Below, piece by piece: positions 12,033-27,000 of a stretch of 64,000 nt of DNA. Every line of letters begins with the position of its first letter. Position 1 is the first letter of the stretch. Under the pieces are notes generated by a model, which saw nothing but the letters and a program-made list of their open reading frames with translations, was not told the origin of the DNA and ran no database searches. Source of the stretch: Solenopsis invicta (Eukaryota > Arthropoda > Insecta > Hymenoptera > Formicidae). A program made the position numbers and the translations under genes. The stretch covers positions 23,403,770 through 23,467,769 of the forward strand of contig NC_052669.1 of assembly GCF_016802725.1 (NCBI RefSeq), written 5' to 3'.

Positions 12033-15000
12033 GTGAGTACGCACAGTAGTCAGTCTTAGTCACAGTTCCTCTTCTTATCGATGTACCTGAGAGGGAAGGA
12101 TCGTAATGCTGGACGAGGGAGGGATGGGGTGCTGAAGCGCGACGGCTCACACGCTTTTACATTTGTATGAGATTTTCGATAAAGAGTACCTTTCTCACAA
12201 AGAGTCTGTAGATCTGACGTTGGTCTCGGGTGTCGTGCAAGAATGTTTTAAAGCCACGTGAGATAAACGTTGAGCTGTCGCGGAGATCTTTTTGCGCGTC
12301 GAACCAACGCACTTTGTACTCGAACAGCATCGAATTGATTTAGAATTTCTTTGTCATTTGTTTGTGACATTGATTTAGTCAATTATATCCACGTTTAGTG
12401 GAAATACTAAATATAAATTAAATAACTAAAAACAACTTATGATGAAATGATAGTTCGCAGTTGCTTATATTTAATGATAAGATATTAGAAACAGGACGAT
12501 GTAAAATTATCGTAATACAACATTGTGACACTACAGGCAATGAATTATAAATCTGTATTGGAATATTGGAAAACGACTCTGCAGTGTACGTTCAAGTAAA
12601 CTTATTTGCAAGATTTTTAAAATGTTTGAACTAAGACGAGACAATTGGTCTTGCACTTTAACTCCGTAAATGGAAAAAAGGATTTCGTGGAAGCAGTCTA
12701 AAAGTTTAGCTAGATTCAGATCTAGAAACATTTTGTTGGGCCACGAAAATAATTATGTAGGGCAATCAAATTGCTTGCTAGAATGTCAAAGTTTTTCACA
12801 GCCTTGCTTGAGCGCCATACATAATTATTTTAATGGTCCAATGAAATTATTTTCAAATTATTTTTTGTATTCAGCTAATTTTCAGATACTCCAGCAAAAT
12901 CATTCTTTCGGTATAGCTCGCTTGTCGACGCTATCTCAAAATGTGATTACGTGACGGATTATCCTTCGCTCTCTAAACTTTCTATTTTCATCTAAGATTA
13001 AAGTTAATAGATACTATTATATATAACTTTCGAATTTAAGCCGATCTGAGAATATTATATAGATCATAAGTCACTTGGAGTATCTCATCAGCTCCTTTAA
13101 AATGGCCGCGACACAAAAGTGGAATATACCGGCGATATTCCTGCGGGACGTTGCCGGTACATCCCCATCCATCGGTGTCGTTCGCCTCTCGACATCGAGG
13201 CAAGAATTCGATGGTATCTGAAAATTTATCATTGCCCTCGATAACCGCGGACGACGCGCGTCGCACAATAAAATTGTCTCGTCGTGCCGTAAAATCGAAC
13301 GAGAAATTCACGTCACGGATTATCGGCGCGGCGCGCGCGCGGTTTTGCGGGAGAGGAGCGGAGACGCGCGGGTCAAGAGATATTCCCGCTGTTTGCTGTT
13401 GGGTTCCGCTTGCTTTTCAGCATCAACGTATGCTAAAAACACGGTTTGCGCGTTTCCTATAACACGTCGTGTCGGATAGTCCGACGTTATCGGCGCGCCA
13501 CAAATCATGTCTCTCTCTCGAATCCTCGAATTCCATCCGTTTATCCATATGTAGAGCACTAAGAGTGATATTGGATTTAGCTAGCCCAAGTTATAATAAA
13601 ACCGAGTTACGCCCCCCCCCTTCCCCCTATTGAGGGAATCTCTTTAACTTCTTCAGAAGCGAGTGAAATATTGCAGTCGTTTCTCTCAATGAGCAAGTAA
13701 CTTGCGAATGAATTATTCGAATAGAAAAGTTACGTTAAGTCAATTTTTTACAAAGTTGTTTCTTTCGTAATCGGGTGGACGGCACAACCGAGTATTACTT
13801 CCGCACGTTTCCGAGAGAAGAAAAGGATTTCGCAGAATTCTCTTTTGGAAACGGGGGAATCGGCCGTATAAAATATCTTCTACTTTTTTCTCTTCCTTTC
13901 GCCCTCCTGTAAAATTTCCTCTTTACGGCTTATGTCTGTAACATTCTCAGCGTCGCGTCTTCGTGCCTGAAACTCCATCCGCGACTTCGTGCGCGGCGGA
14001 AAGTGGGTTGCGTCCATATTCACTGCGAAGAAGGAAAAGTTGTCTTTATGCATTAGGGACGCATGTGTCCTGCGTTGTTGCTTGTGCGAGGTACGCCTCG
14101 GTTCCTAATACTTGGGATTGCTAAGGTTTACGACACCGTGGCGAAAATCGATCCTATCGCGACGAGTACGCCGGGCCGGCACGAAAGTCCGCACGTTTGC
14201 ACCGAAAAAAAAGTATAATAATCAAGCTTTGATGAAATTTCAATTAAGAGCGGTTGTTTCACTGTTAGATAAATTATATAATAAATTATGTAATGGACAA
14301 ATGCCTATGTGTATACACAGACGTACAATAGATGCGTGAACATCATTTATCCATTAGATAATTTACCATATAGTTTATATCTGTAACATTCTCAGCGTCG
14401 CGTATAATCAACCCTAAACGTTTAATTAACCAAATATTTAGTAATATTTAGTAATTATATTAACAGTAACCAAACATAGTAAACGGTTACTAAACGGTTT
14501 TGTAAATATCACTAAATGTTTGGCTGTATTAATCGAATATTTAATTGAAACCGTTTCATTAAAGCTTAGCAAATGTCATTTAGACTTGCTTGTTATCACC
14601 AAATTCTCTTTTCAGTGTGAACGATTCTTTTTCATGTCAGTGTGAGACAGACTGGGGCTAGATGCAAAATTATTTGATATAATGTATTTAAAATTCTTGG
14701 AGAGATTTGACAAATAATTCTAAAGTCGAGGCATTTATAATGAATGTATTAATGAGAATCTAAAATATAATAAGCGTGCCATGAAATGCGATAGTATGAA
14801 TAGAATAATCTTTCCCTTTTATCACGGTTAATTTAATTACCGAATTCAATATTAGATATTAACGAGCTATTATATTAACATGCGCATGAAGTGCTTAATG
14901 GAAAGCGCTGAATAAAATAATAATGTATAAATCTATTATGTATTGTGTCGCATTAAAGTTAGATATTATAGTCCCTAATCGAGTGATTTTATGTGAATAT

Positions 15001-18000
15001 AATAAACTCTTGATAAGTCTACTAAATACGGTTATGCGGTTATACTAAATATATTACACAGAAGAATCTTAAAGGTTTCTTTAATGAGAAACACGATAGA
15101 GGTGCCATCGCGGAAAGCACGACTTTCATTTTTACTATTCGAGCAGGATTCGTGGGAAATGGAGATGCGGTTTGAATTAAACGTCGCCATTTCCTCGTCA
15201 TAAGTTTATACTTTCACGAAAAGAGTCGAGTGCTCTTTCCGAAACGTCGATACTCCGGGCGCGGCGACGCGGATTAAGTGCCATTTCTACGACGGCGGGT
15301 TGCCGTGTCGCGAATTTTTACGGCCGAGTCGCGACCTCGGAGTTTGCGTATTCAAAACACGTGTTTCGTTTACCTTTCGGTGGTCCGGGATATAATTTAG
15401 ACGAAGAATTTTTACGATCGCATTTCTCTCTCGCTCGCGATTTCATTAAACGCAAATTGATATCATGACCAAGATTTTCATGGGATTTCATAGTCGATAA
15501 AACGTACGATTCAGCGCGGAGAGCAATCGCGACGTACACATATTTACGAACATCTCATAAACATTCATAAAATATTTGTAAAGTAGGAACCTAATTATTT
15601 TGACGTGGCCTTATTTCATAAAATTACTTGAAATGTCAGTCTATCTTCCTATAGATTTTAATTTAATTATTTTGTAGACACAAGATTACATACAGTTTCT
15701 ACGCTGTTATCTTCACAAGATATTTGAATCGAATTAGATCTAGTTCTAAATAAAACCCATTTAAAACGTATTTAACGTATATAAATCCACATAAAACGTA
15801 TTTATTCGTTATGTACGATTTAGAATTTTCAATGCTGCTAACTTCTGAGAAGTTAAAATTGCACCCAAATGAAATTTCCAGAAATTAAAGAATTGATTAA
15901 AAACTTAATTAAAGATAACTCTGATGTAGAATGTACTCTGAAAAATTTCGTTTTTGTAATTAATAATTATTTAATGTTTAGCTTTTTTTATTAATTTCAA
16001 TTTATTTTTAATTGGAACCTTATTACATTCATAATCATAAGATCTACCTTAAAAAAAACTTTTTTGTTTATTTACAAATGCTATGTGGGAGAAATATTTT
16101 ATTTTTGTAAATAATTTCATTTTATTCTCATTCAGGTTATTAAAAAAAAATATAAGTAAATCGCGTAGGTCTTACTCAGCTCAGGTATTTTATAAAAAAA
16201 ATTTAATCTTTGGTATAGAGTTAAAACAATTGTAGTACATTAAAATATTGAAAATGTTAAAAGAATAAACTGTCTTGTTGTTCATTCGTAACACATTTAA
16301 TGAAATTATTCAGAAAATCGTAACATTAAAAAAAAACGAGAAAGAAAAGAGAAATCGTTGAACCTTTTACATGCATCTCAATTATATTACTGAACTTTCT
16401 CCGACGTGCATAATCAAGCTGATGATTATAAGATGCTTTTAAAACGTTCTATCTCTTAATTTTTTTAATTAAAAAATGTAAATAAAAAATAAGCTTTAAT
16501 TTCTGCTTTGTTTGTATTAAACGTAAAAAAAGATCCATTCTTCTTCTATTAATTTTAAAATGTGTTATATCTTGTCTCGCCACACACAGAAATGTGTATG
16601 CATGCGTATGATGTGTGAATGCATGTGGGTGTCCGCAGTATACCGAGCTCGGGTCCGTGGGTTTGCTAAACTCAAATCACTGTGCGAATGATCAGTCATC
16701 CCTGTGGGAAAGGTGCGATAGGGGTTGGAACGTACCGGTCACGGCTCTCAGGTAAACTTTTAAGAGCGTCCGCGTTACACGTGCATCGATAGCATTGTTT
16801 CCGGGCTGACTATTACGCCCCGTTGGATAAAATCGCAAGGAAAACTTAACGGAGTGATGCTCGAGAGTGAAGCTTTCGCGCGTAACACCCCCGCGGAACA
16901 CAATGCTTCTTTTGCACCAACGCGAACGAAAATTGAGAGGAAACACTCGCCGTACTAGTAGGTTTAGATTTATTCAACTAGAAAGGAGTAACTTTTCGCG
17001 TCGCAATGCAGGTTGTAAACCCATTGTTCGGCGAAACGAATTCGATGAAAGTTCAAAGGCAAAATCGTTTCGGTAACATGTGAATTTAAGTGTTAAATCT
17101 CTCGAATCGCGTCAATCAAAAGTCATTTAAAAATAATTTTTTTTTATTTCCTGTGCTCCCCGAAATATGGCTAGAAAATTGAGATCTCTCTTCACACGTC
17201 TAATAAAACATTTTTCCCAGATCTCGCGCAAATTGACAGCGTCCTCGTTCGAAGCGAGGTGAAAGCTCGCGTTAATTCTCATCGAGGATATATATCACGA
17301 AAGGCAATTTCTAACGATGAGAGAAAAAGAGAGAGAGAGAGAGACGCAGCACCCAGGTGAGGTTGAATTTATCGAGCATAAGTAAAAATTTGCATTCGCT
17401 TCGTTCGAAGAAGAAAATAGATGGAGGCCCGCGCGACCGTAAAAATGGCGACGCGACCTCCGTCACGAGGGAGGGATACAGATAATATCGCGCGCTCTCG
17501 GCGTATTCGCGCGAGAAAACTTTCGCGATGTGCCGGAGCTCCTCCAAGTGCTCGGAGCAAAGTGCTCGGAACTTAATATGATAGCGCTCGGTTGGCGCTC
17601 AGACGAGCCGTGGTGCGCTCGAAGAGAGTAATATTGATCGACGGAGCGGGCTTACATCGTGCCAGAAGGGAGAGAGAGAAAGACAGAGAGAGGGAGGGAG
17701 CAAGCGAGAGAGAGAGAGAGAGAGAGAAAGGAAACCAGAGCGAGGGAGTGGAGGAGGGTGCATACCGGGTACAAGAGGGAGGGTCGCGTTGGATGGTGGC
17801 ATACGAGAAGGGGTGGTTGCCAGAGGGTCGTAGGGCCGACGCGCACCATCGTGACCAAAGGGTCTCCTTCCCTCTCAACGTCATTCTCTCTCTCTTTCCC
17901 TCTCTTTCTTTCTCTCTCTCTCTCTCATTCTCTCTTTCTCTGTTTTCTCTCTCTCTCTCTCTCTCTTCTTCCTCCCTCTCATTCTCTTTCGCTCGCTGTC

Positions 18001-21000
18001 TGTCCCTCTCGTTTCGTTTCCCGCGGTCGCTCGCGTAAGCCCGCGCTCGCCCTCTGACCCCACAGCCTGACTCGTTTCGCACGCGACTTCACGTGAAATT
18101 CGAAACTCCGCGCTCCGTGGTGACATTACACGGCTCGATCCACCGGATGTGACCGATCGAAAATTGCGGATCGATATTTGCAACGCGAACGGTACGCGTT
18201 TTCCCAAATGTAATCCTCGCTCGATGAACGTTTATCGGGAAAATACAGCAATGTTTAAAAAAAAAAATATTTTGGAGTTTACGCGATCGCGCATAAAGTA
18301 GCCACGCGAGATTAATTTTGCGTGTACGACAAATTTAACGAGTTTAACCGATACAACAAATCCAGTAACGGATTATGCATAAAAAAATATTAGGAACGGG
18401 TGCACTCTGCATTAAAGTTTTTACTGTACATTAAACTATGGCAGAACCAAATTAGATTGCGGGCGGTAACTTTGACTGTAAAGCGAGTAAAAATTGCAGT
18501 ATCGCTTAATATATCGGGAGAAAAGTTGACTGTTAGCTTCCGCTCTATCCCGAAAAATTCTTACTACTCGCCGATTAATTCCCTTGCGCGTTATTAATTA
18601 TCCTTAAAACAGTTTTTTACTTGGACATAAATGTATACCTACTGCAATTTAATCCCATTCCGTGTCAACATCTTTTTAATGACAGATTCTTCGACCTTTC
18701 GAGTCGACCTTTTCTTAGCAAATATTTGAAGGGAGATTTAATTGCGAAGATATTTAACATCGGAGATTAAACTCATCTCAACGAATTAAGTTTCAAGGGT
18801 GCACATAGATAACGGAATCTCCTTTCTTTGTCAATTTCAAGTCGAAATTGAATTTCTGCGTGTGCACTTCTTCGAGAGAACAGAGAGAACAGAGAGAATA
18901 ATTATATTTATTACGCGGACTGATTCTTGAGCGTTTCAACAAACGATCTGCCTCGAATGTTTCCTTAAATCGTCAGAGAAATAATTATAAACAACGAATA
19001 ATATTAATTTCGTCTTATTATTCTATCTTCCGTCCGAATCACTCTATTTACACACGCGTTTGAGTTAAATCTGAATATCCTAGGCGAGTGATTTGCGGGC
19101 GTGGACGCGACGGTAGTAGTTCATCTGTACGGATGGCAGGGCATCCGCGGGCAAGTGAAACTGGCGGAAGGAAGTCCGACCGTTCGTTTGATGATTGGGC
19201 GAGATGCGGCGCGCACGTGGCATTTCGACGACGCCTCGCCATACCTTATTTACACCGGCGTCGTGTGACCACCGGCGGAAATAGCGCGCCTTTATCTTCA
19301 CCAGGAATCTTCATGAGGGACTCTCTCACCCCGAAAATGTTCTCGCTTCAGATGCGGACCGGGGTCCGCGAGGGCGCGCCGTGCGGAAAACTATCTTTCG
19401 TCGCGAGAGACGATCGGAAACTTTTCAATCGAGTTTCTTCTTCGGGGCGGCAACGCCGCCGTGTTCTCCTCTCTCACCTCTGCGTAGCGGCCTCGTTAAG
19501 AGCTTTTTATTTTCGTCCCTTCGTTCCTGCGGCTCGTCCAGCCGGAACGAATCGGCGGTACCGAAGAAATCTCGATCGCGGTAAAAGTTCAACCGGCTTG
19601 AATAGATCTCACGCCTCTCTGAGCGCGGAATGCGTCGCCGTCGCACAAATTGTTTCGTCTTTACAAATTGTTAAAATTCGATGTAACGTCTAACATGGCT
19701 TCAGAATGTATGTCCAAAGATGAATTCTTCTACGCATTTTTGGACTTCCGAGGATTTGAATTCCAATTATTTTTATAAAAACGAAAAATTTCTTGTATTA
19801 TCCGCGAAACAATTTTTTAGTTTATATAAATGTACATCTGCTGCAGTTTAATCTCCTATTTTGTGTCAACATCTTTGTTGGAAAAATTATATTAAGGAAA
19901 AATCACACCTAAAAATTTCATTTTAGCGGATTAATGTAAAAAACAACCCGCACAATTTTATATGAGCGTTCATTTCGAGGATTTCTATGGTAATGCAAAT
20001 TTTCATTTCAAATGGAATTATAATATAAGGTGGAGGAAACGAAGATTGCGACCTCGGAATAATTTGTGGAACATCGTGATACGTATTTTATCAAATAGCT
20101 CATTGAGGGTAATCAAAACTAATCTTTCCTGAATTAATATAATGTAATATAATATAATATTAGTTAACCATGGTTAATTGATAATCATCTCCGAATAATT
20201 TTTCTTGCAATGTACAGAACGCAGTAATTAAGCGCACAGCATAAATAAACTGTAAAAATTGGCAATCAAGCGTACATTCTATGTTGCTTGATGAATAAAA
20301 CAGAAACAGTATTATTTTTGCAGATTCAGAGGCTCAAATGCGACATTCAACAAATATATTAAAAAAAAAAAAAAATAAGAAGAATCCTCGCCACCAAGGA
20401 AATCTCGATTTTACGATCTCAAGAGAATCGAGATTGCTGTAAAGCAATTCAATTGAAGTGATAAATTAATCCTTCGGCGCGTCGCTCAACGCGTATAAAA
20501 TTTTTTATATAAAATATCGCGAATTGCAAAGATGAAAAATTCTTTTGAAATTATAGTCCGATTGTCGAAATATGACCGAAAATCCGGCGAAATTCTTATT
20601 TCATTGAGTGCAGTAGACTAAAGTTAATCGTAGCTGTATTGAAATTGAGTCGACCCGTTATCTCGACGGTGCACGAATCAATCGGTTGCCAATCGGTCGA
20701 GTAATTCGACTCGGTCCGTTTAACGGTCAGAGCGCGCATTAAGCTCGTGCGCATTTAAACGGTTACACGAGTCGGCGAATCGGTTCTTCGATGAGAAACT
20801 GTAAATGATTAAGTGTAGCAGGACGCGCGTCCTTGAGCCTTGCCCATCTGAATAGGCGCTTCCTATTGAGAAACGTAATCGCTTTTGAGCTGACCAAGCG
20901 TTAGTCAAGCGTTCTGACATAAGCGTTTTCCACGTGGATCCACCGGGAATAGAATGTTTCAATACAAACATGATTGAGAAATGTATTTATATGCCTCGAA

Positions 21001-24000
21001 TTTGAAGATTTAAAAGAAGATATTAAAAAGATATAAAAGATCTCAAAAATGTATTTAAAAACTGCTATAATGTATTAATTGTGCTGATTAAAATATTATA
21101 TTTTACAGAATATTTATATTTAAGAGAAAGTAATAGTTTGAAAGGTCTACAAATTTTTGGAAATTTTTAAAGAAAAAAATAATGAGTAAAGAAGGAATTT
21201 TTTAAAATTAAATATATTGTACTCTCTTAATTATATTAAACATTTTTTATGCAGACTACTATAAATAATGGCTTCAGCTAACAAAGTAGATATGATTTTC
21301 AAAATACACTTTGCGATAATCGGTTTAGCATTTTATCGAATGTTCTGAAAATAAAAATCTATGTAAGTAAAGCTTCTTTGATTTGCAGATTTTTCATTAT
21401 TAATAAGAAAAACTAGACATTGTTCTTGTGCAAAGGACCAAAATAGGAAGTAAAAAAAATCGAATAAATAATTTTTGAGATATGACCATCAATTTTAAGA
21501 GAAAACACTGTCTCAACTACGAATATCTCAAAAACAAATTAAAAATTTCATAACTTTGTTAACTTTTATCGGACTTGAAAATTTAATTTGCATAGTTTAG
21601 ACACTTTTAGGGAAATACAACCCCCCCCTCAAAAAAAAATTATTTTTGCAAAGTTTTAAATTTATTACCTCCGTTAAAAAAAATTTTTTTTCAAAATCGT
21701 GTTTAAAAAAAAAATTCTAATTCTAATGAGCTTAAGAAAATTCTATTTTATTTCATCTTTCAAAGGCATTGCAAATTGTGTCGGAAATCTTAAGGAAGGA
21801 ATTTAGATATTTTGTCTATAGCGGGGCTCATCTCGTATAAGAGAAGTTCGAGAGTCGAAACTTCTTGCTACAATAAAGTTACTTATTCGCTAAATTCGCT
21901 AAATCATGGTTGTCTGAGAAAATAGTTCTCTGCTGGATATTCTCTCTGCTCCTACAAAATTTATGTTCCCTAAAACTGATCCCGAACTCGACGAAGATTT
22001 GTGCCTCCCGTACTTGTTTTTCTGATCTCTAAGTCCTCTCCCCCTCCCCTCCCCTTCCCCGGATACCGAATTGAGTCTCTTTAAGACTTCAGTTTTGCCC
22101 TATTGTACAAAGGCCTTTTGTGAATCCACGAAGTTTCAAACGTTAAAATTTCCGGTGCCCCTTTTACTTGTCCCGAGCATCTAGACGACAGAAAGCTTCA
22201 GCTTGCTTCAATATTAAGGTAATGGCGCTTTCGTGTTCCCTCGAAACGCTTGATTCGCAAAGATATCAGCAGGATGGAATATATATGTTGCAATTATCGG
22301 GCGTATCTTCAATTCATCGCGCTATTACAAAAATAGCGACGTTTGTCGATACGGAAGAAGTATTGCACATTTCTCGATTCATGTGTGATCGGGGGGTACC
22401 AGGCTCAAGAGGCATCGACGGTGGCCTCTACATCGTCGATCCGAAATGCCACCTGCGCGTGCCATAATACATTACTTAACGGCGAGTCACGTTTTTCCTG
22501 TTCACCCGCCTCACTCAGATGTGCAACGCAACGTACGTACGTGTTCGACAAGCGGGCGACGCGGAGGCGTGAGGAGGACTCGTAAAATTTCATACCAATG
22601 GCAGTAAAAGTTAACAGCTTGACGGAGTTGTTATTACGCCAAGTCGCAGCTCAATACGAACACATTTATACAATGTACCGTGTTATGCAGAATGTATTTA
22701 TGTTGTGCCGACGCATAGATGTGCCGTAAAAGATTGAGGATTCAACTTGGCGCGAGAAGATCTCGAGCGAATGCGTTGAAAAGATATTTAATCGAAGAAC
22801 ACTTTCTCCCAAGAAGAATAAATTTTTTCTTTCTTCGTTTAATAACTTTGGACGAATTTATTCACAATTTCATGGATTACACGTATAGCCGAACGATCAC
22901 ATTAATAATTGCACTCGCGCCTGTATTAACACAGCGCTCGACAGAATTCATCGCTTTTCGTCTATCTCGTAGTCGCATCTTGCCGATGGGGTGGCTGGTA
23001 AATTATTACTATGTAATTAATAGCGCGCGGTGCAATGCTTGCGCTGGATTTCCCGCGGCTGTTTATTTGCCGTGCGCACATTGCACGCTCTCCGTACATG
23101 ACCGAAAAGACGGCGAGCTGGTGACGCAACGACCGTTTTGCAGGCTACACTTCAGCCGGCGCGAGCAAACGCATGCGTCACGGGAGCACCGCGGGTCTTG
23201 GGAGTAAGTAATTTCGATGTTGCAGAGAGCCCAGCTGCAAAGGGATGGTAATGGGCTGGGAAGGAGGAAGAACCGTGAGACGAAGACGCGAGCGCAAAGT
23301 TCCCAGAACTGCAACCTCTGTTGCCTGTCCCGAAATATGTTACGGCATAATGTCGAGAAACTACAGCGATCGCAATATCGTCCTAGTTCCGGAACAAAGT
23401 GCGTCTGTAACTTATTTCACGACTGCGTTGACTGCCGACTGTCATGTATTCGTTATCATTCGTTTTAAATGCAAATCCGCAAATCTGCCCGGCTGCAATC
23501 GCGCGCTAGCATTGTGGGCTATTTGTACGAGGCGTCGCGGCGTGTCATCCACGTGCAAAAGTGGAATTTTCAGCGCTGACCTAGAAAACACGTTATTTTC
23601 ATCTTTGTAAGCGCGGTTTTTAAAAGTGCGCGCGTAATGGAGCGAAAGTGCGATTGCATGTTTGTTTCATTCTATCGAAACATAAAATATCAAGTGTTCG
23701 CAACAACCACCCGAAACTTTCATTTTGTGCCTACAATTTTTTAAAACATTGCATTGTGTTAATTTAATGCTGGTAATCCTCCTTATATACACGGGAAGAG
23801 TGGTTTCGCTCGAGCATTTAAAAATTTAGTTAAATCTGAAAGATTTTGAATTGTCGATAATTTATATGAAGTACGCTCAAGCATACGACGAACAGTGCTG
23901 CAAAAAGTTTTGACATTATAGCAGTCAGTTTGAGCGTCCTATAAAATTACTCTTAAGGTCAAATAAAATCGATTTCTGATCTGCATTTCAGCTAAACTTT

Positions 24001-27000
24001 TCAGCAAATTCATTCCTTCCGTGTGCGTCATTTTAGAATTTTAAAAGTTCAAATTCACGAAAGTGAATTCATAAAAGATACAAGAAGTAATGTATAAAAA
24101 AATCTCTTTTTGTGATATTCCGCGCAGGATATCTTGGAAATCATTAATATGCTCTGAAATGAGTCCCACGTATATTATTAATTTAAGCGACGCTGAATGT
24201 GTTACAATTACGTCCCATTTTCACGTTTACGTGATTTAATCGATATTGTGAATGTATCGAATTCCTCCCAATCGCTAGCAAGTCAGACCGATTAACTCTC
24301 TTCCGTATGTTTTCCTTACAGACCAGATGAGCGACGTCTGCAAGAAGTACTTCCTGCGGGATCTCTATAGGAAGATAGACGGCGCCGTTCTTACCTCGCA
24401 AAATGAGAGGGAGCTCGATTGCGCCATTACTTTCCAGACTCACAGCATCCTCCAGCGGTTTATGCTCCGATTCGATCAGCTGCAGTTAGACTGCAACGAC
24501 CATCTCTACATCTACGATGGCGCGCACGCGGTCGGCAGTTACAAGGTAAGTCGCCACCATGAAGTCTACACGTGTGTGTGCGCCGAAGGATATTATCGAG
24601 AGCAGAGAGTGCTCGGCTCTACGGCCCTCGCGGAGGTCGGTCTCGATAAGACATCTCACGTTTCCTTAATGATTTCGATAGAGAGGATAACGAACGCGTG
24701 TAAGAGGTATAAATTCAGAAAAAAAATTAATTGAGAGAAAAGAGATGGAACTCAAAAAGGATCGAGATTGTTTTAGTTTCGGTGAATCGAGAGAGATTTC
24801 GATGTCACACGCGAGAACGGTCTCTCCATGCTTATTAGCAGCGACGAAAATTGGAAATCTGACTTGCGGTGCATTTTCCCTGTGCCTGTGCGATATCGGA
24901 AATTGAACGCGCGGAGATTATCTCGTTTTGAAACTCTGCTGTCATATTATATTACACGGAGAGATTTAATTTACATTATTATATTATGATTATCGGAGGA
25001 TACATTGCTGATTATAATATTCGAAGGGTGCAAAACGCGCCGATACTGCAATTTGCGCGACCTCTCTCGCCGGGTGTATCGCCCATTAATGCGCGAATAA
25101 ATATCTCTGGTCGCGAGGTCTACATTTTAGCGATATATAATTCGCTTAAACAAAGGACGAAAATTTGCGTACGAGAGTAAACGAGTCAGCAGCTGCTCGA
25201 TACGAGATCGCCTCGAGATGGAGGAAGCGGGTCAAGGCGAGGTCGAGATGATATTCGCGATAATACATAAAGTATATTCTTATGCAAAATAGACGAAAAT
25301 CATTAATTCGCGGTCGTGACAGTCCTGTTGATCTTTAGATTAGTCCCCATGTTAGGGGTTCCTCAACGCGAAATTGACGTAAGCCACCATTACGTACGGA
25401 TCGAAATCTCTTTATTATTCTCTTCGTTAATGGATACCTGGCTGTACTTCTTTTCTAAAAAAAAAAAGAAAAAAAAAACTACACGGTAAGAAAGGTTTTG
25501 CTAAAGCATCTAAAAATGTAGCTGGATACTTACAGGTTTAAAAATAAAATTTTGCTAAACCATTCAAATAATTACGTAGGAAGCTCATTACTAGAATGTC
25601 ACAATTTTTTGCAGCATTGCTCGTGACGCTGACGCATTGTTCGTTTAATTATTTTAATGTCCCAACAAAATTATTTTCGACCTAAATTTTTAGATACTTT
25701 AGCAAAACTGCTCTTTTCGTGTGAGTAAATGTATTACAGAGCGTGCGTGCAAAATGTTAATAGAAGCGAAGGTTAACTTTATAGTTAATCTGCGTTCAAG
25801 TTTTACCTAATGTGGATTTAATACGTTAATGAGCGAATTGTTTAACAATGGTACGACTAAATGCTTTAAGCGACACGTAAATGATGCAAGCGCTCAAGGA
25901 TATTATTTTTCAATTAATTCGCGATGAATTTTACTGTAAAGCAAGTTCTGCACAGGAGTTAATTATTAAGCTACTTAATGCTATATAGCACGAAAGTGTT
26001 TAAAGGATCAACTGGGAGCCATTAAAACGCGGCAATTTGCGCTGAAATTGCTGCGTGGCTCGTGTTTCAACTAGAAATTGCAGACGGTATTAAACGCGCT
26101 AATATACGGTGTCATATGAGTTTGGTCCCGCCATTATGGCGACAACAAAAATTGATAAACAAAACTATATCATTCAGAGATAATATTAACTTTTATTTGT
26201 ATATCGTTATTTGTCGTTCGCAAACGCGCACGTATTGTGGTACTTTTAGTTATTATTTTTAGACATTTTCTCACACCGGCGAGAGAAACCTTGTTTTACA
26301 TAACGTATTCACTCTCGACGAAACACGGGAAAAAAATGCAAAGAGTGAAGGTTAACTACGTGCGGAACCACTTTTTACGTCTGTAAAAAAAATTCTACCT
26401 TCCATCCTACTGAACTAAATCCGCCGAATATGCGAGAAGAATTTTATTTGCTTTAAAAGAATGGAGTTTAAAGGGCTCGAGGTATTGAGAATATCATTTT
26501 GCGTCGAAATCACAAATTTTGAATCGGTATTATTATCAAATACACGCTGAAAATTTGAATAATTAATATTTCAAATAAGATGGCGAATATTGCCTTTGTA
26601 AATAGTCAATGTTTGTATCGCATGTTGAAATTTTATTATTTGCATTAGCGAAAATATATTTATGATGTTCGATTATATTATCACGGCATAAGGAAAGATT
26701 TGAATAGATATATTTTAATATATTATAATTCGCAATTACATTCAATGCAAGATGAATTTTACTGTACTTCTTTTCTATTGGAAAAATGTGAAGGGAAAGC
26801 AATTAAGAATCTTCACCCTCTCTCTTTCTCTACTCTTTCTTTTCGCTTAATCCGATGGTGTAGCGCGAGATAGAGACATCAACGACGCTGAAGAAAAATT
26901 TGCGGCAAACTTTATTCAGCGAATCGACCGTTAACGAAAGATCGTGACTGATGTTGTACATAACGTTTACGGTTAGCCATGAGAATTTTTCTTGGGTTTT

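Larger units (their letters stand above)
12033..24321 (+). other. Intron 1 of the CUB gene (12.3 kb)
   Basis: Bounded by GTGAGT and a pyrimidine-rich acceptor (TTTTCCTTACAG). It holds two copies of the CACGGAAAGAA MITE family (12668-12914, 23789-24024), a 24-bp direct duplication (13935-13958 and 14380-14403) and a GA/CT inverted pair (17669-17990). There are CpG-rich patches at about 15100-15550, 17380-18240, 19050-19690 and 22400-23600. Frames in these patches, such as 19088-19693 and 17573-18082, are driven by composition or repeats and show no protein-family features. Long first introns of insect genes often hold enhancers; the CpG-rich patches are the obvious places to look. Confidence 0.7.

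Noticed and set aside
11608..12150. Several long frames on both strands over the first exon
   Set aside because: They come from the TGCG-type repeat and CpG-rich leader; only the frame with the signal peptide from 11942 joins to the CUB exons.
17573..18082. Long Glu/Arg and Ser/Leu repeat frames on both strands
   Set aside because: They are direct translations of GA and CT repeats.
19088..19693. 201-codon frame in intron 1
   Set aside because: Composition-driven, Arg-rich, no motif; no splice sites linking it to either gene.
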